Below, in pieces: positions 8,897 through 16,855 of a stretch of DNA of 44,634 nt. The DNA is from an uncultured Roseburia sp. (GTDB taxonomy: Bacteria > Bacillota > Clostridia > Lachnospirales > Lachnospiraceae). Position numbers and translations under genes: made by a program. Numbering within the stretch: position 1 is the stretch's first letter; every line of letters starts with the position of its first letter. The stretch spans positions 1 to 44,634 of the forward strand of contig CAMUHN010000019.1 of NCBI GenBank assembly GCA_947088675.1, written 5' to 3'. Below the pieces are notes generated by a model. It saw nothing but the letters and a program-made list of their open reading frames with translations. It had not been told where the DNA came from and ran no database searches.

Positions 8897-9319
8897 ATGG
8901 TGGAAATAATTTCAGGACAAAAAGGGAAAGGCAAGACAAAAGAACTTTTAGACAGAGTAAACGAATCTGTCAATTCTTCATCCGGTAATATCGTATATCT
9001 GGACAAAAGCCAGAAACATATGTATGAACTGAGCAATAAAGTCAGGCTGATCAATGTTTTGGAATATCCGATTGATGACTGTGAGCAGTTTCTTGGCTTT
9101 ATCTGCGGAATTATCTCTCAGGATAACGATCTGGAAGAGATGTATCTGGACAGCTTTCTCACAATTGCGGCGATTGATTCTGACGAAGATATCTGCCTTG
9201 CCGTTAAAAAGCTCGAGGAGCTTGGAACAAAATATCATATCCGGTTTGTCTTAAGTATCTCCAAAGATGAAGCGGCACTTCCGGATTGCGCAAAAGAAAA
9301 GATTGTCGTTTCTTTATAA
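8897..9319 (+). CDS. Small P-loop nucleotide-binding protein, function unknown
   Basis: A 140-residue protein with a Walker A-like motif GQKGKGKTKEL at about residues 7-17, close to the N-terminus, and a strand ending in LDKS about 20 residues later. No clear Walker B or partner domain was recognised. An upstream in-frame ATG at 8891 touches the AGGAGG at 8883-8888, so the ATG at 8897, with 8-base spacing, is the better start. It is a single-gene unit with its own promoter and a terminator at 9431. It may be an ATPase of the kind often labelled simply ATP-binding protein in Clostridia; no process can be assigned. Confidence 0.75.
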   Translation: MVEIISGQKGKGKTKELLDRVNESVNSSSGNIVYLDKSQKHMYELSNKVRLINVLEYPIDDCEQFLGFICGIISQDNDLEEMYLDSFLTIAAIDSDEDICLAVKKLEELGTKYHIRFVLSISKDEAALPDCAKEKIVVSL

Positions 9320-9430
9320 GGGAATCAAAGGGCTGTCGCAGTACAGCCGGAAAGTACACCAGGATGTTTTCATATAGTCAGAAACTTTGGTATTTTGTGC
9401 AGTTCCGGCGTAATGTGACAGCAGTTGTTT

Positions 9431-9457
9431 AAAAGAACGCCGCAAACGCGTTCTTTT
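9431..9457. terminator. Bidirectional intrinsic terminator
   Basis: AAAAGAACGC at 9431-9440 pairs with GCGTTCTTTT ending at 9457 around a 7-base loop. T-runs follow the stem on both strands, so it can end transcripts of the P-loop gene on the plus strand and of the DUF378 gene on the minus strand. Confidence 0.85.
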
Positions 9458-9464
9458 TTCCTTT

Positions 9465-9677
9465 TTATTCGATGCCTGTTGTGCGAATTCGTCCATACAG
9501 GCTGATCAGATAGAGACCGCCGATCCCAACAACTGCATAGATAATTCTTGAAAACCAGGACATACTTCCAAATATAAAGTCTACTAAATTAAATTTAAAA
9601 AATCCCACCAATCCCCAATTAATGGCGCCAATAATCACTAATGTTAATAAAGTATAGTCAAGCCAGTTTGTTTTCAT
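9465..9677 (-). CDS. DUF378 family small membrane protein
   Basis: A 70-residue protein with two membrane segments (about 7-29 and 41-62). The stretch IIGAINWGLVGFF is characteristic of DUF378, a family of unknown function found widely in Firmicutes and often linked to general stress genes. AAGGAGG lies upstream of the ATG at good spacing. It stands alone on the minus strand, divergent from the HlyD-like gene and convergent with the P-loop gene. Confidence 0.88.
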   Translation of the reverse strand: MKTNWLDYTLLTLVIIGAINWGLVGFFKFNLVDFIFGSMSWFSRIIYAVVGIGGLYLISLYGRIRTTGIE

Positions 9678-9726
9678 ATTAATTTGCCTCCTTTTTTCTT
9701 ATTATGGGAAAGATCTGTGTTTTTTA

Positions 9727-9755
9727 TGCATACAAAGTTGTTTTTTATATTGCAA
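9727..9755 (-). promoter_or_regulatory. Candidate promoter for the DUF378 gene
   Basis: On the minus strand TTGCAA (9750-9755) and TATGCA (9727-9732) are 17 bases apart. The -10 is weak. It overlaps the divergent plus-strand promoter, so the two could compete for polymerase. Confidence 0.4.
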
Positions 9756-9766
9756 AATGATAAAAT
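9738..9766 (+). promoter_or_regulatory. Promoter of the HlyD-yggS-sepF gene group
   Basis: TTGTTT at 9738-9743 and TAAAAT at 9761-9766 with a 17-base spacer, 64 bases before the TTG start of the HlyD-like gene. Confidence 0.55.
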
Positions 9767-9830
9767 GGACTTGCTGAAAAAATTTATTAGTTCATTCCGG
9801 TATGGGGAATAGATTTGGAGGAATTTATTT

Positions 9831-11222
9831 TTGGTTCAGAAAAAAAAGGTTGTGAAATACAAAAAACCTTTTCAGTTAAATATTGGCATTTTTATTTTTG
9901 CGTTTATTTTTATTTATATCATTTTTAATGTGTTTTCTTATCTTACTACCACACATATATCTGTCTATGAAGTGGGACAGGGCACAATCGCGCAGGATCA
10001 TGTGTACCGCGGACTGGTTCTTCGAACCGAAAAAGTTTTTACATCCTCCTATACGGGTTCCCTGAATTATTATGTGAAAGAATCATCCAAAGTAGGCAGC
10101 AATTCTCTTGTTTATTCTGTGGACGAGAGCGGCAATGTGGCAAAAATGATTGATGAGGCAGGAAAAGACAGTATGGATTCGAAAACAATCCTGAATTTTG
10201 AGGAAGATATTACAAATTTCCAGACAACTTACCAGCCGCTTCAATTTTACCATGTCTATGCGTTTAAAGATAATCTGGATTCCTCTCTGGAGGAAGCTTT
10301 GAATATGGGGGCGTTGGAAAGTATTTCTGAATACGCGGAGAACGCGCAGAATTACAATACATTTCACACTGTGAAAGCCGGAGACGACGGTGTCGTCGTA
10401 TATTACACGGACGGTTTTGAAGAAACAGGACTCGATAATTTTAGTGCGGACATGTTTGACGAATCCTCCTATACAAAGTCAGGCACCCGCAAAAGTGAGA
10501 CGATTTCTTCCGGTTCTCCTGCGTTCAAGCTGATCACAAGCGAACTCTGGAATATCGTAATTCCGATCGGTGAAGATCTGGCGAAAAGACTGGCAGAGGA
10601 CTCGGTGCTTAAGATACGATTTGTAAAAGATGATAAGACAATGTATGCAAATTATTCCCTGTTGACGAAAGATACGCAGAATTATCTGGTTCTGGAAATG
10701 AGAAGCGCAATGGTGCGTTATGCAAAAGAGCGTTACCTTGAAGTAGAACTGCTGTTATCCAACGAATCCGGACTTAAGATTCCAAATTCAGCGATTACAG
10801 AAAAAGAGTTTTTTACAATCCCGTCGGATTTCTTTTTTGAAAACGGAGAGGAAGAGGCGCGTGGCGTGTTGGTTGAAAAATACCTTGAAAATGGAGAAAA
10901 ATCCGTCGTATTTGAAGATCCGACCATATATTTTGAAAAAGACGGTATGTGTTATATTGACAGCGAAAAAATAGAAAGCGGCGCCCGGCTGGTAAAAACA
11001 GATACAAATCAGCAATATACGGTTGGCATGGATACAGCGACGATGAAAGGTGTTTATAATATTAACAAAGGATACGCTGTTTTTAGGCAGATAGAAATAC
11101 TATGTCAAAACGAAGAGTATACAATTGTAAGCACAGGAACAACCTATGGAATTTCATTATATGATCATATTGCCCTGGACGGTTCAAAGGTTTCAGAAGA
11201 CGAGCTGATCAATGGAAAATAA
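9831..11222 (+). CDS. HlyD-like membrane protein at the head of the yggS-sepF cluster
   Basis: A 463-residue protein with a short lysine-rich N-terminus, one membrane segment at about 16-38 and an extracytoplasmic remainder. After the membrane segment comes a barrel-sandwich-like region (GLVLRTEKVFTSSYTGSL, then a second half with VKAGDDGVVVYYTDG near 180), the lipoyl-like arrangement of HlyD/membrane fusion proteins. The helical hairpin between the halves is short. TTG start at 9831 with GGAGG about 9 bases upstream. No transporter gene lies nearby; instead yggS and sepF follow, so a role in envelope or division is possible. Its exact function is unknown. Confidence 0.7.
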   Translation: MVQKKKVVKYKKPFQLNIGIFIFAFIFIYIIFNVFSYLTTTHISVYEVGQGTIAQDHVYRGLVLRTEKVFTSSYTGSLNYYVKESSKVGSNSLVYSVDESGNVAKMIDEAGKDSMDSKTILNFEEDITNFQTTYQPLQFYHVYAFKDNLDSSLEEALNMGALESISEYAENAQNYNTFHTVKAGDDGVVVYYTDGFEETGLDNFSADMFDESSYTKSGTRKSETISSGSPAFKLITSELWNIVIPIGEDLAKRLAEDSVLKIRFVKDDKTMYANYSLLTKDTQNYLVLEMRSAMVRYAKERYLEVELLLSNESGLKIPNSAITEKEFFTIPSDFFFENGEEEARGVLVEKYLENGEKSVVFEDPTIYFEKDGMCYIDSEKIESGARLVKTDTNQQYTVGMDTATMKGVYNINKGYAVFRQIEILCQNEEYTIVSTGTTYGISLYDHIALDGSKVSEDELINGK

Positions 11223-11287
11223 ATGGAAAATAAAAAGATGCGTCTGCTCTTAAAAATGCAGACAAAGAGAAAGGCACGGTTATTTTT

Positions 11288-11983
11288 ATGTTAAAAGAAA
11301 ATCTTATGGCAGTAGAAGAGAATATCGAGCGGGCTTGCCAAAAAGCAGGAAGAGACAGAGCAGAGGTTACACTGATTGCGGTCAGCAAAACAAAACCGGT
11401 CGGGATGCTGCAGGAAATTTATAACGAAGGAATCCGTAATTTCGGAGAGAATAAAGTACAGGAATTATGTGATAAAATAGACGTTATGCCGCAGGATATC
11501 AAGTGGCATATGATCGGTCATCTTCAGCGCAACAAAGTAAAATATATTGTAGGACGCGTTGCATTGATCCATTCCGTCGATACTTATCGTCTTGCAGAGG
11601 AAATTAATATTCAGGCAAAAAAGAAAAATATTGTAATGCCGATTTTAGTGGAGGTGAATATAGCAGAGGAAGCAACTAAATTCGGTACAAGCGCCGAGGA
11701 TGCGAGACTTCTTGTAGAAGAGATCTCCCAGCTTGAAAATATTGCAGTCAAAGGTCTGATGACGATCGCGCCAAACGTTACTGATCCGGAGGAAAACAGA
11801 GCTTATTTTCGCGGGATCAGGCAGCTTTCTGAGGATATCAGAAAAGCACAGATGAAAAATGTGTCTATGGAAATTTTGTCCATGGGGATGACGGGGGATT
11901 ATATGGTTGCAATCGAAGAGGGAGCAACGATGGTACGCGTTGGAACCGGAATTTTTGGAGAAAGGAAATATCATACCACATAA
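11288..11983 (+). CDS. YggS/YlmE family PLP homeostasis protein
   Basis: Pyridoxal-5'-phosphate binding protein of the single-domain alanine-racemase fold, known in this family to regulate cellular PLP and amino acid balance instead of catalysing a defined reaction. The PLP lysine lies in LIAVSKTKP near residue 37. NFGENKVQEL, WHMIGHLQRNK and LSMGMTGDYMVAIEEGATMVRVGTGIFG are family hallmarks. 231 residues, normal. The preceding 65 bases contain a GTCTGC/GCAGAC stem. The gene before sepF matches the ylmE position in Gram-positive division clusters. Confidence 0.93.
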   Translation: MLKENLMAVEENIERACQKAGRDRAEVTLIAVSKTKPVGMLQEIYNEGIRNFGENKVQELCDKIDVMPQDIKWHMIGHLQRNKVKYIVGRVALIHSVDTYRLAEEINIQAKKKNIVMPILVEVNIAEEATKFGTSAEDARLLVEEISQLENIAVKGLMTIAPNVTDPEENRAYFRGIRQLSEDIRKAQMKNVSMEILSMGMTGDYMVAIEEGATMVRVGTGIFGERKYHTT

Positions 11984-12055
11984 AAAGTTTATATTGATAA
12001 CCGGACAAGTTTGTGGTAGACTTAAATGTATGTAAAATGGAGGAAAAAGTGATAG

Positions 12056-12586
12056 ATGAGTGTATTGGATAAATTTTTAAATATCATGAATCTAAATCCT
12101 GATGATGATGACGATTTTTACAATGAAGATTACGACTACGAGGATGATTACGAAGAAGAGCCGCCAAAGAGAAGCAGCAGAAAAGAACGCAAAGCGGACA
12201 GAGAAGAAGCGGCTCACGGAGGAACTTCCAAAGAATCAGCAGCCAAATCGTCATCTAAGGTTACACCGATTCGTCCGGTTCGGAAAACAACGATGCGTGA
12301 CGGGATGGAAGTCTGTGTCATCAAGCCGTCAAATGTCGAAGATGCGCGGGAGATCACGGAGACACTGCTGAATAACCGCACTGTCATTTTAAACGTGGAA
12401 GGCTTAAACGTGGAGATTGCGCAGCGAATTATTGATTTTACATCGGGTTCCTGTTTTGCAATCAGCGGAAACCTCCAGAAGATATCCAATTACATATTTA
12501 TTATCACGCCAGCAAATGTTGACATTTCCGGCGACTTTTTAAGCTTAATGGATTCTTTTGACGGCGGAATCCGCACAGAAATATAA
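12056..12586 (+). CDS. sepF: Cell division protein SepF
   Basis: SepF bundles FtsZ and tethers it to the membrane at the division site. The first 13 residues (MSVLDKFLNIMNL) form the membrane-binding amphipathic helix, then comes a strongly acidic linker of Asp, Glu and Tyr, a basic stretch, and the SepF domain from about residue 85 (VCVIKPSNVEDAREITETLL to the C-terminus, with the glycine-rich SGSCFAISGNLQKIS). GGAGG lies 12 bases before the ATG. 176 residues. It follows yggS, the conserved ylmE-sepF order, although yggT is missing. Confidence 0.95.
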   Translation: MSVLDKFLNIMNLNPDDDDDFYNEDYDYEDDYEEEPPKRSSRKERKADREEAAHGGTSKESAAKSSSKVTPIRPVRKTTMRDGMEVCVIKPSNVEDAREITETLLNNRTVILNVEGLNVEIAQRIIDFTSGSCFAISGNLQKISNYIFIITPANVDISGDFLSLMDSFDGGIRTEI

Positions 12587-12599
12587 AAGGAACTTTTTT

Positions 12600-13352
12600 A
12601 TGAATGAACAGGAACTTTGCAGGAAAAGATTAATTGATCTGTCAAAGCAGGCAAATCGAAAGGGAATCGTTTTATTCAGCGATTTCCTTAATTTAAATGA
12701 ACGGAATATCTATCATCAATGCAAAAAATATTTTGAAACAACAACAAAAAGTTATGGAGGCATTGAGTTCGCAGAGCGTCAGATGATCGCATTTCTACCT
12801 GATGCTCTTTCTTATGATTGGAATTATCCGATTTCGACACTTCAGATCACTCCCGTACACCCAAAGTTTGCAGAAAAACTTGGACATCGCGATATCCTTG
12901 GATCTGTGATGCAGCTTGGAATTGATCGGGCAAAACTGGGCGATATTCTGATACGGGAGGATACATACGTTCTGATCTGTGAGAAGAGCGTAGCTTCTTA
13001 TTTTATGGAAAATCTCACGCAAATTCGGCATACTGCAGTGCGTCTGACAGAAGCAGAAATTGTGGAAACAGAATTTCTGCAGCACTTTGTAGAAAAAGAA
13101 GGTACGATTACATCAAACCGTCTAGACGCAGTGATTGCCTGTGCATTTCGTCTGTCACGCAGCCAGTCACTTGCACTGATTCGCGGAGAAAAAGTATTTG
13201 TAAACGGTGCATTGACGTTAAATCCTTCGACAGCCTTAAACGGCGACGAAATTATCTCGGTTCGTGGAAGCGGCCGCTTTCTTTATCAGGGAGTATATGG
13301 CGAATCACAAAAAGGACGGTTGAAAATTAAATATAAAATTTATGGAAATTAA
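12600..13352 (+). CDS. S4-domain RNA-binding protein YlmH
   Basis: YlmH family member, an S4-type RNA-binding protein linked to division clusters and, in Bacillus, to rescue of stalled ribosomal subunits. The ATG at 12600 is chosen because AAAAGG sits 9 bases upstream; an upstream in-frame ATG at 12558 lies inside sepF. The 250-residue product has the family N-terminal region (FSDFLNLNERNIY) and a C-terminal S4 domain (SNRLDAVIACAFRLSRSQS, RGEKVFVNGALTLNPS) at about 180-240. The next gene is aroB, not the divIVA expected in many clusters. Confidence 0.9.
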   Translation: MNEQELCRKRLIDLSKQANRKGIVLFSDFLNLNERNIYHQCKKYFETTTKSYGGIEFAERQMIAFLPDALSYDWNYPISTLQITPVHPKFAEKLGHRDILGSVMQLGIDRAKLGDILIREDTYVLICEKSVASYFMENLTQIRHTAVRLTEAEIVETEFLQHFVEKEGTITSNRLDAVIACAFRLSRSQSLALIRGEKVFVNGALTLNPSTALNGDEIISVRGSGRFLYQGVYGESQKGRLKIKYKIYGN

Positions 13353-13389
13353 TCACAGTGCGATATGATTTGGAAGGAGAATAAGAGAT

Positions 13390-14487
13390 ATGTCGAAAGT
13401 ACTGCCTGTTTCATCCGATGACAAAGTAATCTATGAAATTACAATTCAGCATGATTTTGAACAGCTTTTACCACAGCTGCAAAAACTTGGGCTTCACAAA
13501 GAACAGAAGATCTGTATCGTTACAGATTCTAATGTGGGATCTCTGTATGCCGGCCGGGTAAAGGAGCTACTGGAAACTTTCTTTGAATTTGTCTGCATTT
13601 ATACTTTTCCTGCAGGTGAAAAACATAAGAATCTGGATACGGTCAATGGGCTGTATGAATATTTGATCCGAAATCATTTTTACCGTAAAGATCTCCTGCT
13701 TGCGCTTGGCGGCGGCGTAACAGGCGATATGACCGGTTTTGCAGCGGCGACTTTTCTGCGGGGAATTGATTTCGTCCAGATTCCAACGACGCTGCTCTCA
13801 CAGGTCGACAGCAGTATCGGAGGAAAAACAGGCGTTGATTTTATGCAGTATAAAAATATGGTCGGAGCTTTTTATATGCCAAAGCTTGTCTATATGAACT
13901 TATCTGTACTTTCAACATTGCCGAAAGTTCAGATAATATCCGGAATGGGAGAAGTATTAAAACATGGATTAATAAAAGATAAATTTTATTTTGAATGGCT
14001 GCGGTTGCATCGGAATGAGATATCCAGACTTGACCAGGAGGTCATGGAGGAACTTGTCTATCGCAGCTGTGAAATCAAAAGGGCAATTGTAGAACGTGAT
14101 CCGAAAGAAATGGGAGAGCGTGCACTGTTAAATTTTGGGCATACGATCGGTCATGCGGTTGAAAAGTTATCTGATTTTAAATTATATCATGGAGAATGCG
14201 TTGCAGTGGGGATGGCGGCCGCGTCTTATCTGTCTTTTCAGATGCGCTATATTTCGGAAGAGGAGCTGAATCTGATTTGTGAGACGCTTCGTTCTTTCGG
14301 ATTTCGACTGACAACAGAAAAGTTTGACCCCAAAGATATTCTTCTGGCAACAAAATCAGATAAGAAAAGGAATGGCAGCAAAGTCAGATTTATCTTACTG
14401 TCATCTGTTGGGGATGCCTGTATCTGCGAGGATTTAACAGATGATCAGATCTGTGAGGCACTTGTATCTGATGTCTTAAAATCGTAA
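13390..14487 (+). CDS. aroB: 3-dehydroquinate synthase
   Basis: Second enzyme of the shikimate pathway, converting DAHP to 3-dehydroquinate with NAD and a divalent metal. The 365-residue sequence shows the NAD-binding LALGGGVTGDMTGF near residue 105, IPTTLLSQVDSSIGGKTG, and metal-ligand regions EVLKHGLI and LNFGHTIGHAVE. GGAGAATAAGAGAT-type spacing before ATG at 13390 is acceptable. No other aro gene is nearby. Its place between ylmH and lspA is unusual but the spacing (37 and 15 bases) suggests co-transcription with them. Confidence 0.95.
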   Translation: MSKVLPVSSDDKVIYEITIQHDFEQLLPQLQKLGLHKEQKICIVTDSNVGSLYAGRVKELLETFFEFVCIYTFPAGEKHKNLDTVNGLYEYLIRNHFYRKDLLLALGGGVTGDMTGFAAATFLRGIDFVQIPTTLLSQVDSSIGGKTGVDFMQYKNMVGAFYMPKLVYMNLSVLSTLPKVQIISGMGEVLKHGLIKDKFYFEWLRLHRNEISRLDQEVMEELVYRSCEIKRAIVERDPKEMGERALLNFGHTIGHAVEKLSDFKLYHGECVAVGMAAASYLSFQMRYISEEELNLICETLRSFGFRLTTEKFDPKDILLATKSDKKRNGSKVRFILLSSVGDACICEDLTDDQICEALVSDVLKS

Positions 14488-14502
14488 ACGACAGGGGGAT
14501 GT

Positions 14503-15021
14503 ATGCGCGAACACTTATTAAAAAACAAATTCAGATATCCGGTTGGTGCGGCTGCCGTTTTTTTCCTGATACTGTTTGACCAGTTTACAAAAAGTGCTGC
14601 CAGACAATATCTCAAAATACAGGGTCCGATGGTGTTGTGGGAAGGTGTCTTTGAATTACGCTATCTGGAAAACAGAGGGGCAGCTTTTGGAATTATGCAG
14701 AATCAGCGATTGCTGTTTTTAATTCTGACAATTCTTCTGTTATTTGTTATACTTTATGTTTATTGTTGTCGTATTCCGACAGAAAAGCGATATCGGGCGC
14801 TTGATGTGACCGCAGTTTTATTTTTTGCCGGTGCAGTCGGAAATTTTATAGATCGACTGGTACAGAATTATGTCATTGATTTTTTCTATTTTTGCCTGAT
14901 TGATTTTCCCATTTTTAATATGGCTGATATCTATGTCGTTACGGCATCATTTTTGCTGATCGTGCTCGGGCTTTTTTATTATAAGGACAATGATTTTGAG
15001 AGGATTCTTGGAAAAAGATGA
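14503..15021 (+). CDS. lspA: Lipoprotein signal peptidase (signal peptidase II)
   Basis: Membrane aspartyl protease that removes signal peptides from prolipoproteins. 172 residues, four membrane segments. Catalytic regions are visible: NRGAAFG, GNFIDRL with the first aspartate, and FNMADIYV with the second. The stop overlaps the next start by four bases, coupling it to the pseudouridine synthase as in many Firmicutes. The lipoprotein carboxypeptidase at 7788 is one likely substrate in the window. Confidence 0.95.
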   Translation: MREHLLKNKFRYPVGAAAVFFLILFDQFTKSAARQYLKIQGPMVLWEGVFELRYLENRGAAFGIMQNQRLLFLILTILLLFVILYVYCCRIPTEKRYRALDVTAVLFFAGAVGNFIDRLVQNYVIDFFYFCLIDFPIFNMADIYVVTASFLLIVLGLFYYKDNDFERILGKR

Positions 15022-15941
15022 AAACGGAAACTTTTGAAGCGGATTCCGAACATGAGGGAGAACGCCTGGATAAATACCTGTGCATGATTTACCAGAACAG
15101 CACGCCTTTAAAATCGCGCTCTTTTTTTCAGAAACTGATGAGAGAGGGCAAAGTTGCAGTCAATGGGGTACAGCAGAAAGCAAATTACCGGATGCGGGAA
15201 TCCGACCTGGTTACAGTTACAATACCGGATGCGGAACCCGCGCTTATCCTGCCGGAAAATATCCCGCTTGATATTCTATATGAGGATGATGACCTTCTGG
15301 TTGTCAACAAACCAAAAGGCATGGTCGTACATCCTTCGGCTGGCCATGCAGGAGGAACACTGGTCAATGCAGTGCTGTATCACTGCAGCGGATCGCTTTC
15401 CGGCATCAATGGGGAGATCAGGCCCGGAATTGTACACCGCATTGATATGGATACGACAGGATCTCTGATTGTATGTAAGAATGATGAGAGCCACCAGTAT
15501 ATTGCACAGCAGATCAAAGAACATACGGTAAACCGTGTTTATCAGGGGATTGTAAACGGCGTAATCCGGGAGGATCAGGGGACGGTTCATGCCCCAATCG
15601 GACGGCATCCGACTGACCGAAAAAGGATGGCAGTCAATGAAAACAACGGAAGAGATGCGATTACACATTACCGCGTGCTGGAACGGTTTTCAAAATATAC
15701 CTATGCGGAATTTAAGCTTGAAACGGGACGGACACATCAGATTCGTGTGCATATGCAGTCAATCGGCCATCCGCTTTTAGGAGATTCTGTTTATTCCGGC
15801 ATAAAAAATCATATGAAACTGCAGGGACAAACGCTGCATGCCATGACAATCGGCTTTCTTCATCCAAAATCAAAAGAATATATGGAGGTCACAGCTCCTT
15901 TGCCGGATTATTTCATGAAAATTTTAAATAATTTGCGCTGA
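15018..15941 (+). CDS. RluA/RluD family 23S rRNA pseudouridine synthase
   Basis: Isomerises specific uridines in large-subunit rRNA. The 307-residue protein has an N-terminal S4 domain (about 15-75) and the catalytic domain with HRIDMDTTGSLIV, where the aspartate after HRI is the nucleophile; most relatives read HRLDKDTSG, so Lys-to-Met and Ser-to-Thr changes are present beside the intact aspartate. GRTHQIRVHMQSIGHPLLGD completes the signature. ATG overlaps the lspA stop. Position after lspA is the standard place for a YlyB/RluD-type enzyme. Its target uridine cannot be read from sequence. Confidence 0.92.
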   Translation: MKTETFEADSEHEGERLDKYLCMIYQNSTPLKSRSFFQKLMREGKVAVNGVQQKANYRMRESDLVTVTIPDAEPALILPENIPLDILYEDDDLLVVNKPKGMVVHPSAGHAGGTLVNAVLYHCSGSLSGINGEIRPGIVHRIDMDTTGSLIVCKNDESHQYIAQQIKEHTVNRVYQGIVNGVIREDQGTVHAPIGRHPTDRKRMAVNENNGRDAITHYRVLERFSKYTYAEFKLETGRTHQIRVHMQSIGHPLLGDSVYSGIKNHMKLQGQTLHAMTIGFLHPKSKEYMEVTAPLPDYFMKILNNLR

Positions 15942-15958
15942 TTATCAAAATATTCTTT

Positions 15959-15985
15959 TGGTTTTATCTAAAATATATTATAATA
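15959..15985 (+). promoter_or_regulatory. Candidate promoter for the cytidylate-kinase-like gene
   Basis: TTGGTT at 15959-15964 and TATAAT at 15980-15985 in an AT-rich gap. The spacer is only 15 bases, or 16 if TTTGGT is taken as -35, so the -10 carries most of the support. Confidence 0.45.
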
Positions 15986-16026
15986 TGACTAAGCAATAAA
16001 ATATCTGACAGAATGGAGGAACAGGT

Positions 16027-16659
16027 ATGGGTAATAAAATATATACGATAGGGCGGGAATACGGCAGCGGCGGAAAAGAAGTCGGTGAGAAGCTGGCGAA
16101 AAAGCTTGGGATCAAATTATATGATAAGGAGCTGCTGCAGCAGGCAGCAAAAAACAGCGGTTTTTGCGAGGAAATCTTTGAAAATCATGATGAAAAGCCG
16201 ACCAGCAGCTTTTTATATTCGCTTGTGATGGATACTTATTCAGTCGGAAGCTATGCGACAGCGCCGTTTCTTGATATGCCGCTAAATCATAAAGTATTTC
16301 TGGCACAGTTTGACGCCATCAAAAAAATTGCGTCGGAAGAATCCTGTGTCATCGTAGGACGATGCGCCGATTATGCATTGGCCGACAATCCGGATTGCAT
16401 GAATATATTTATACGCTCTAATTTGGATAAGCGCATTCAGCGAATTATAAAACGCAACAATCTGACTGCAAACAAGGCAAAGGATCGTATTTTAAAAACC
16501 GATAAGCAGCGTGCAAGTTATTACAATTATTACTCCAGCAAAAAATGGGGAGATTCCAACAGTTATCATCTGATTTTAGATTCCGGTATGATTGGAATTG
16601 ACGGATGTGTGGAAATGATTATTAAATTCAGAGAATTGATGGATGCGCAAAAAAACTAA
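16027..16659 (+). CDS. Cytidylate kinase-like family protein
   Basis: A 210-residue P-loop protein. The start IYTIGREYGSGGKEVGEKLAKKLG is the divergent P-loop of the cytidylate-kinase-like family common in Clostridia; LYDKELLQQAAKNSG and VGRCADYALAD follow, and a LID-like basic region with KRIQRIIKRNN near 140. It is not the canonical Cmk, and substrate is unproven. AATGGAGGAAC places a good ribosome site before the ATG. Confidence 0.85.
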   Translation: MGNKIYTIGREYGSGGKEVGEKLAKKLGIKLYDKELLQQAAKNSGFCEEIFENHDEKPTSSFLYSLVMDTYSVGSYATAPFLDMPLNHKVFLAQFDAIKKIASEESCVIVGRCADYALADNPDCMNIFIRSNLDKRIQRIIKRNNLTANKAKDRILKTDKQRASYYNYYSSKKWGDSNSYHLILDSGMIGIDGCVEMIIKFRELMDAQKN

Positions 16660-16683
16660 GTTTCTATAACGTTTTGTAATGTT

Positions 16684-16707
16684 GGGGTCAAAAGGTATTT
16701 TGACCCC
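16684..16707. repeat. Perfect 10-bp hairpin with GGTA loop, terminator or dispersed repeat
   Basis: GGGGTCAAAA at 16684-16693 and its complement at 16698-16707 surround a 4-base loop. It is located 24 bases after the cytidylate-kinase-like gene and could stop transcription, but no real T-run follows on the plus strand. The 5' flank is TTTTGTAATGTT. I recall similar GGGGTCAAAA hairpins at gene ends in other Lachnospiraceae, unverified, so a dispersed repeat is the alternative. Confidence 0.55.
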
Positions 16708-16855
16708 ATAATACTTTGATTTTGGGAATTGCCGCGAGAGTGAGATGATATGGATATCCATACAACTATTCGCGAAACAACAGTTTAACGAAAAAACATT
16801 GCAATTTTTTCTATTCTGTGATATCTTTATTTATAAGTTATCTTTTATGAATAAA

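Noticed and set aside
9314-9496. Minus-strand open frame of 60 codons
   Set aside because: Runs through the bidirectional terminator and overlaps the DUF378 gene; no ribosome site.
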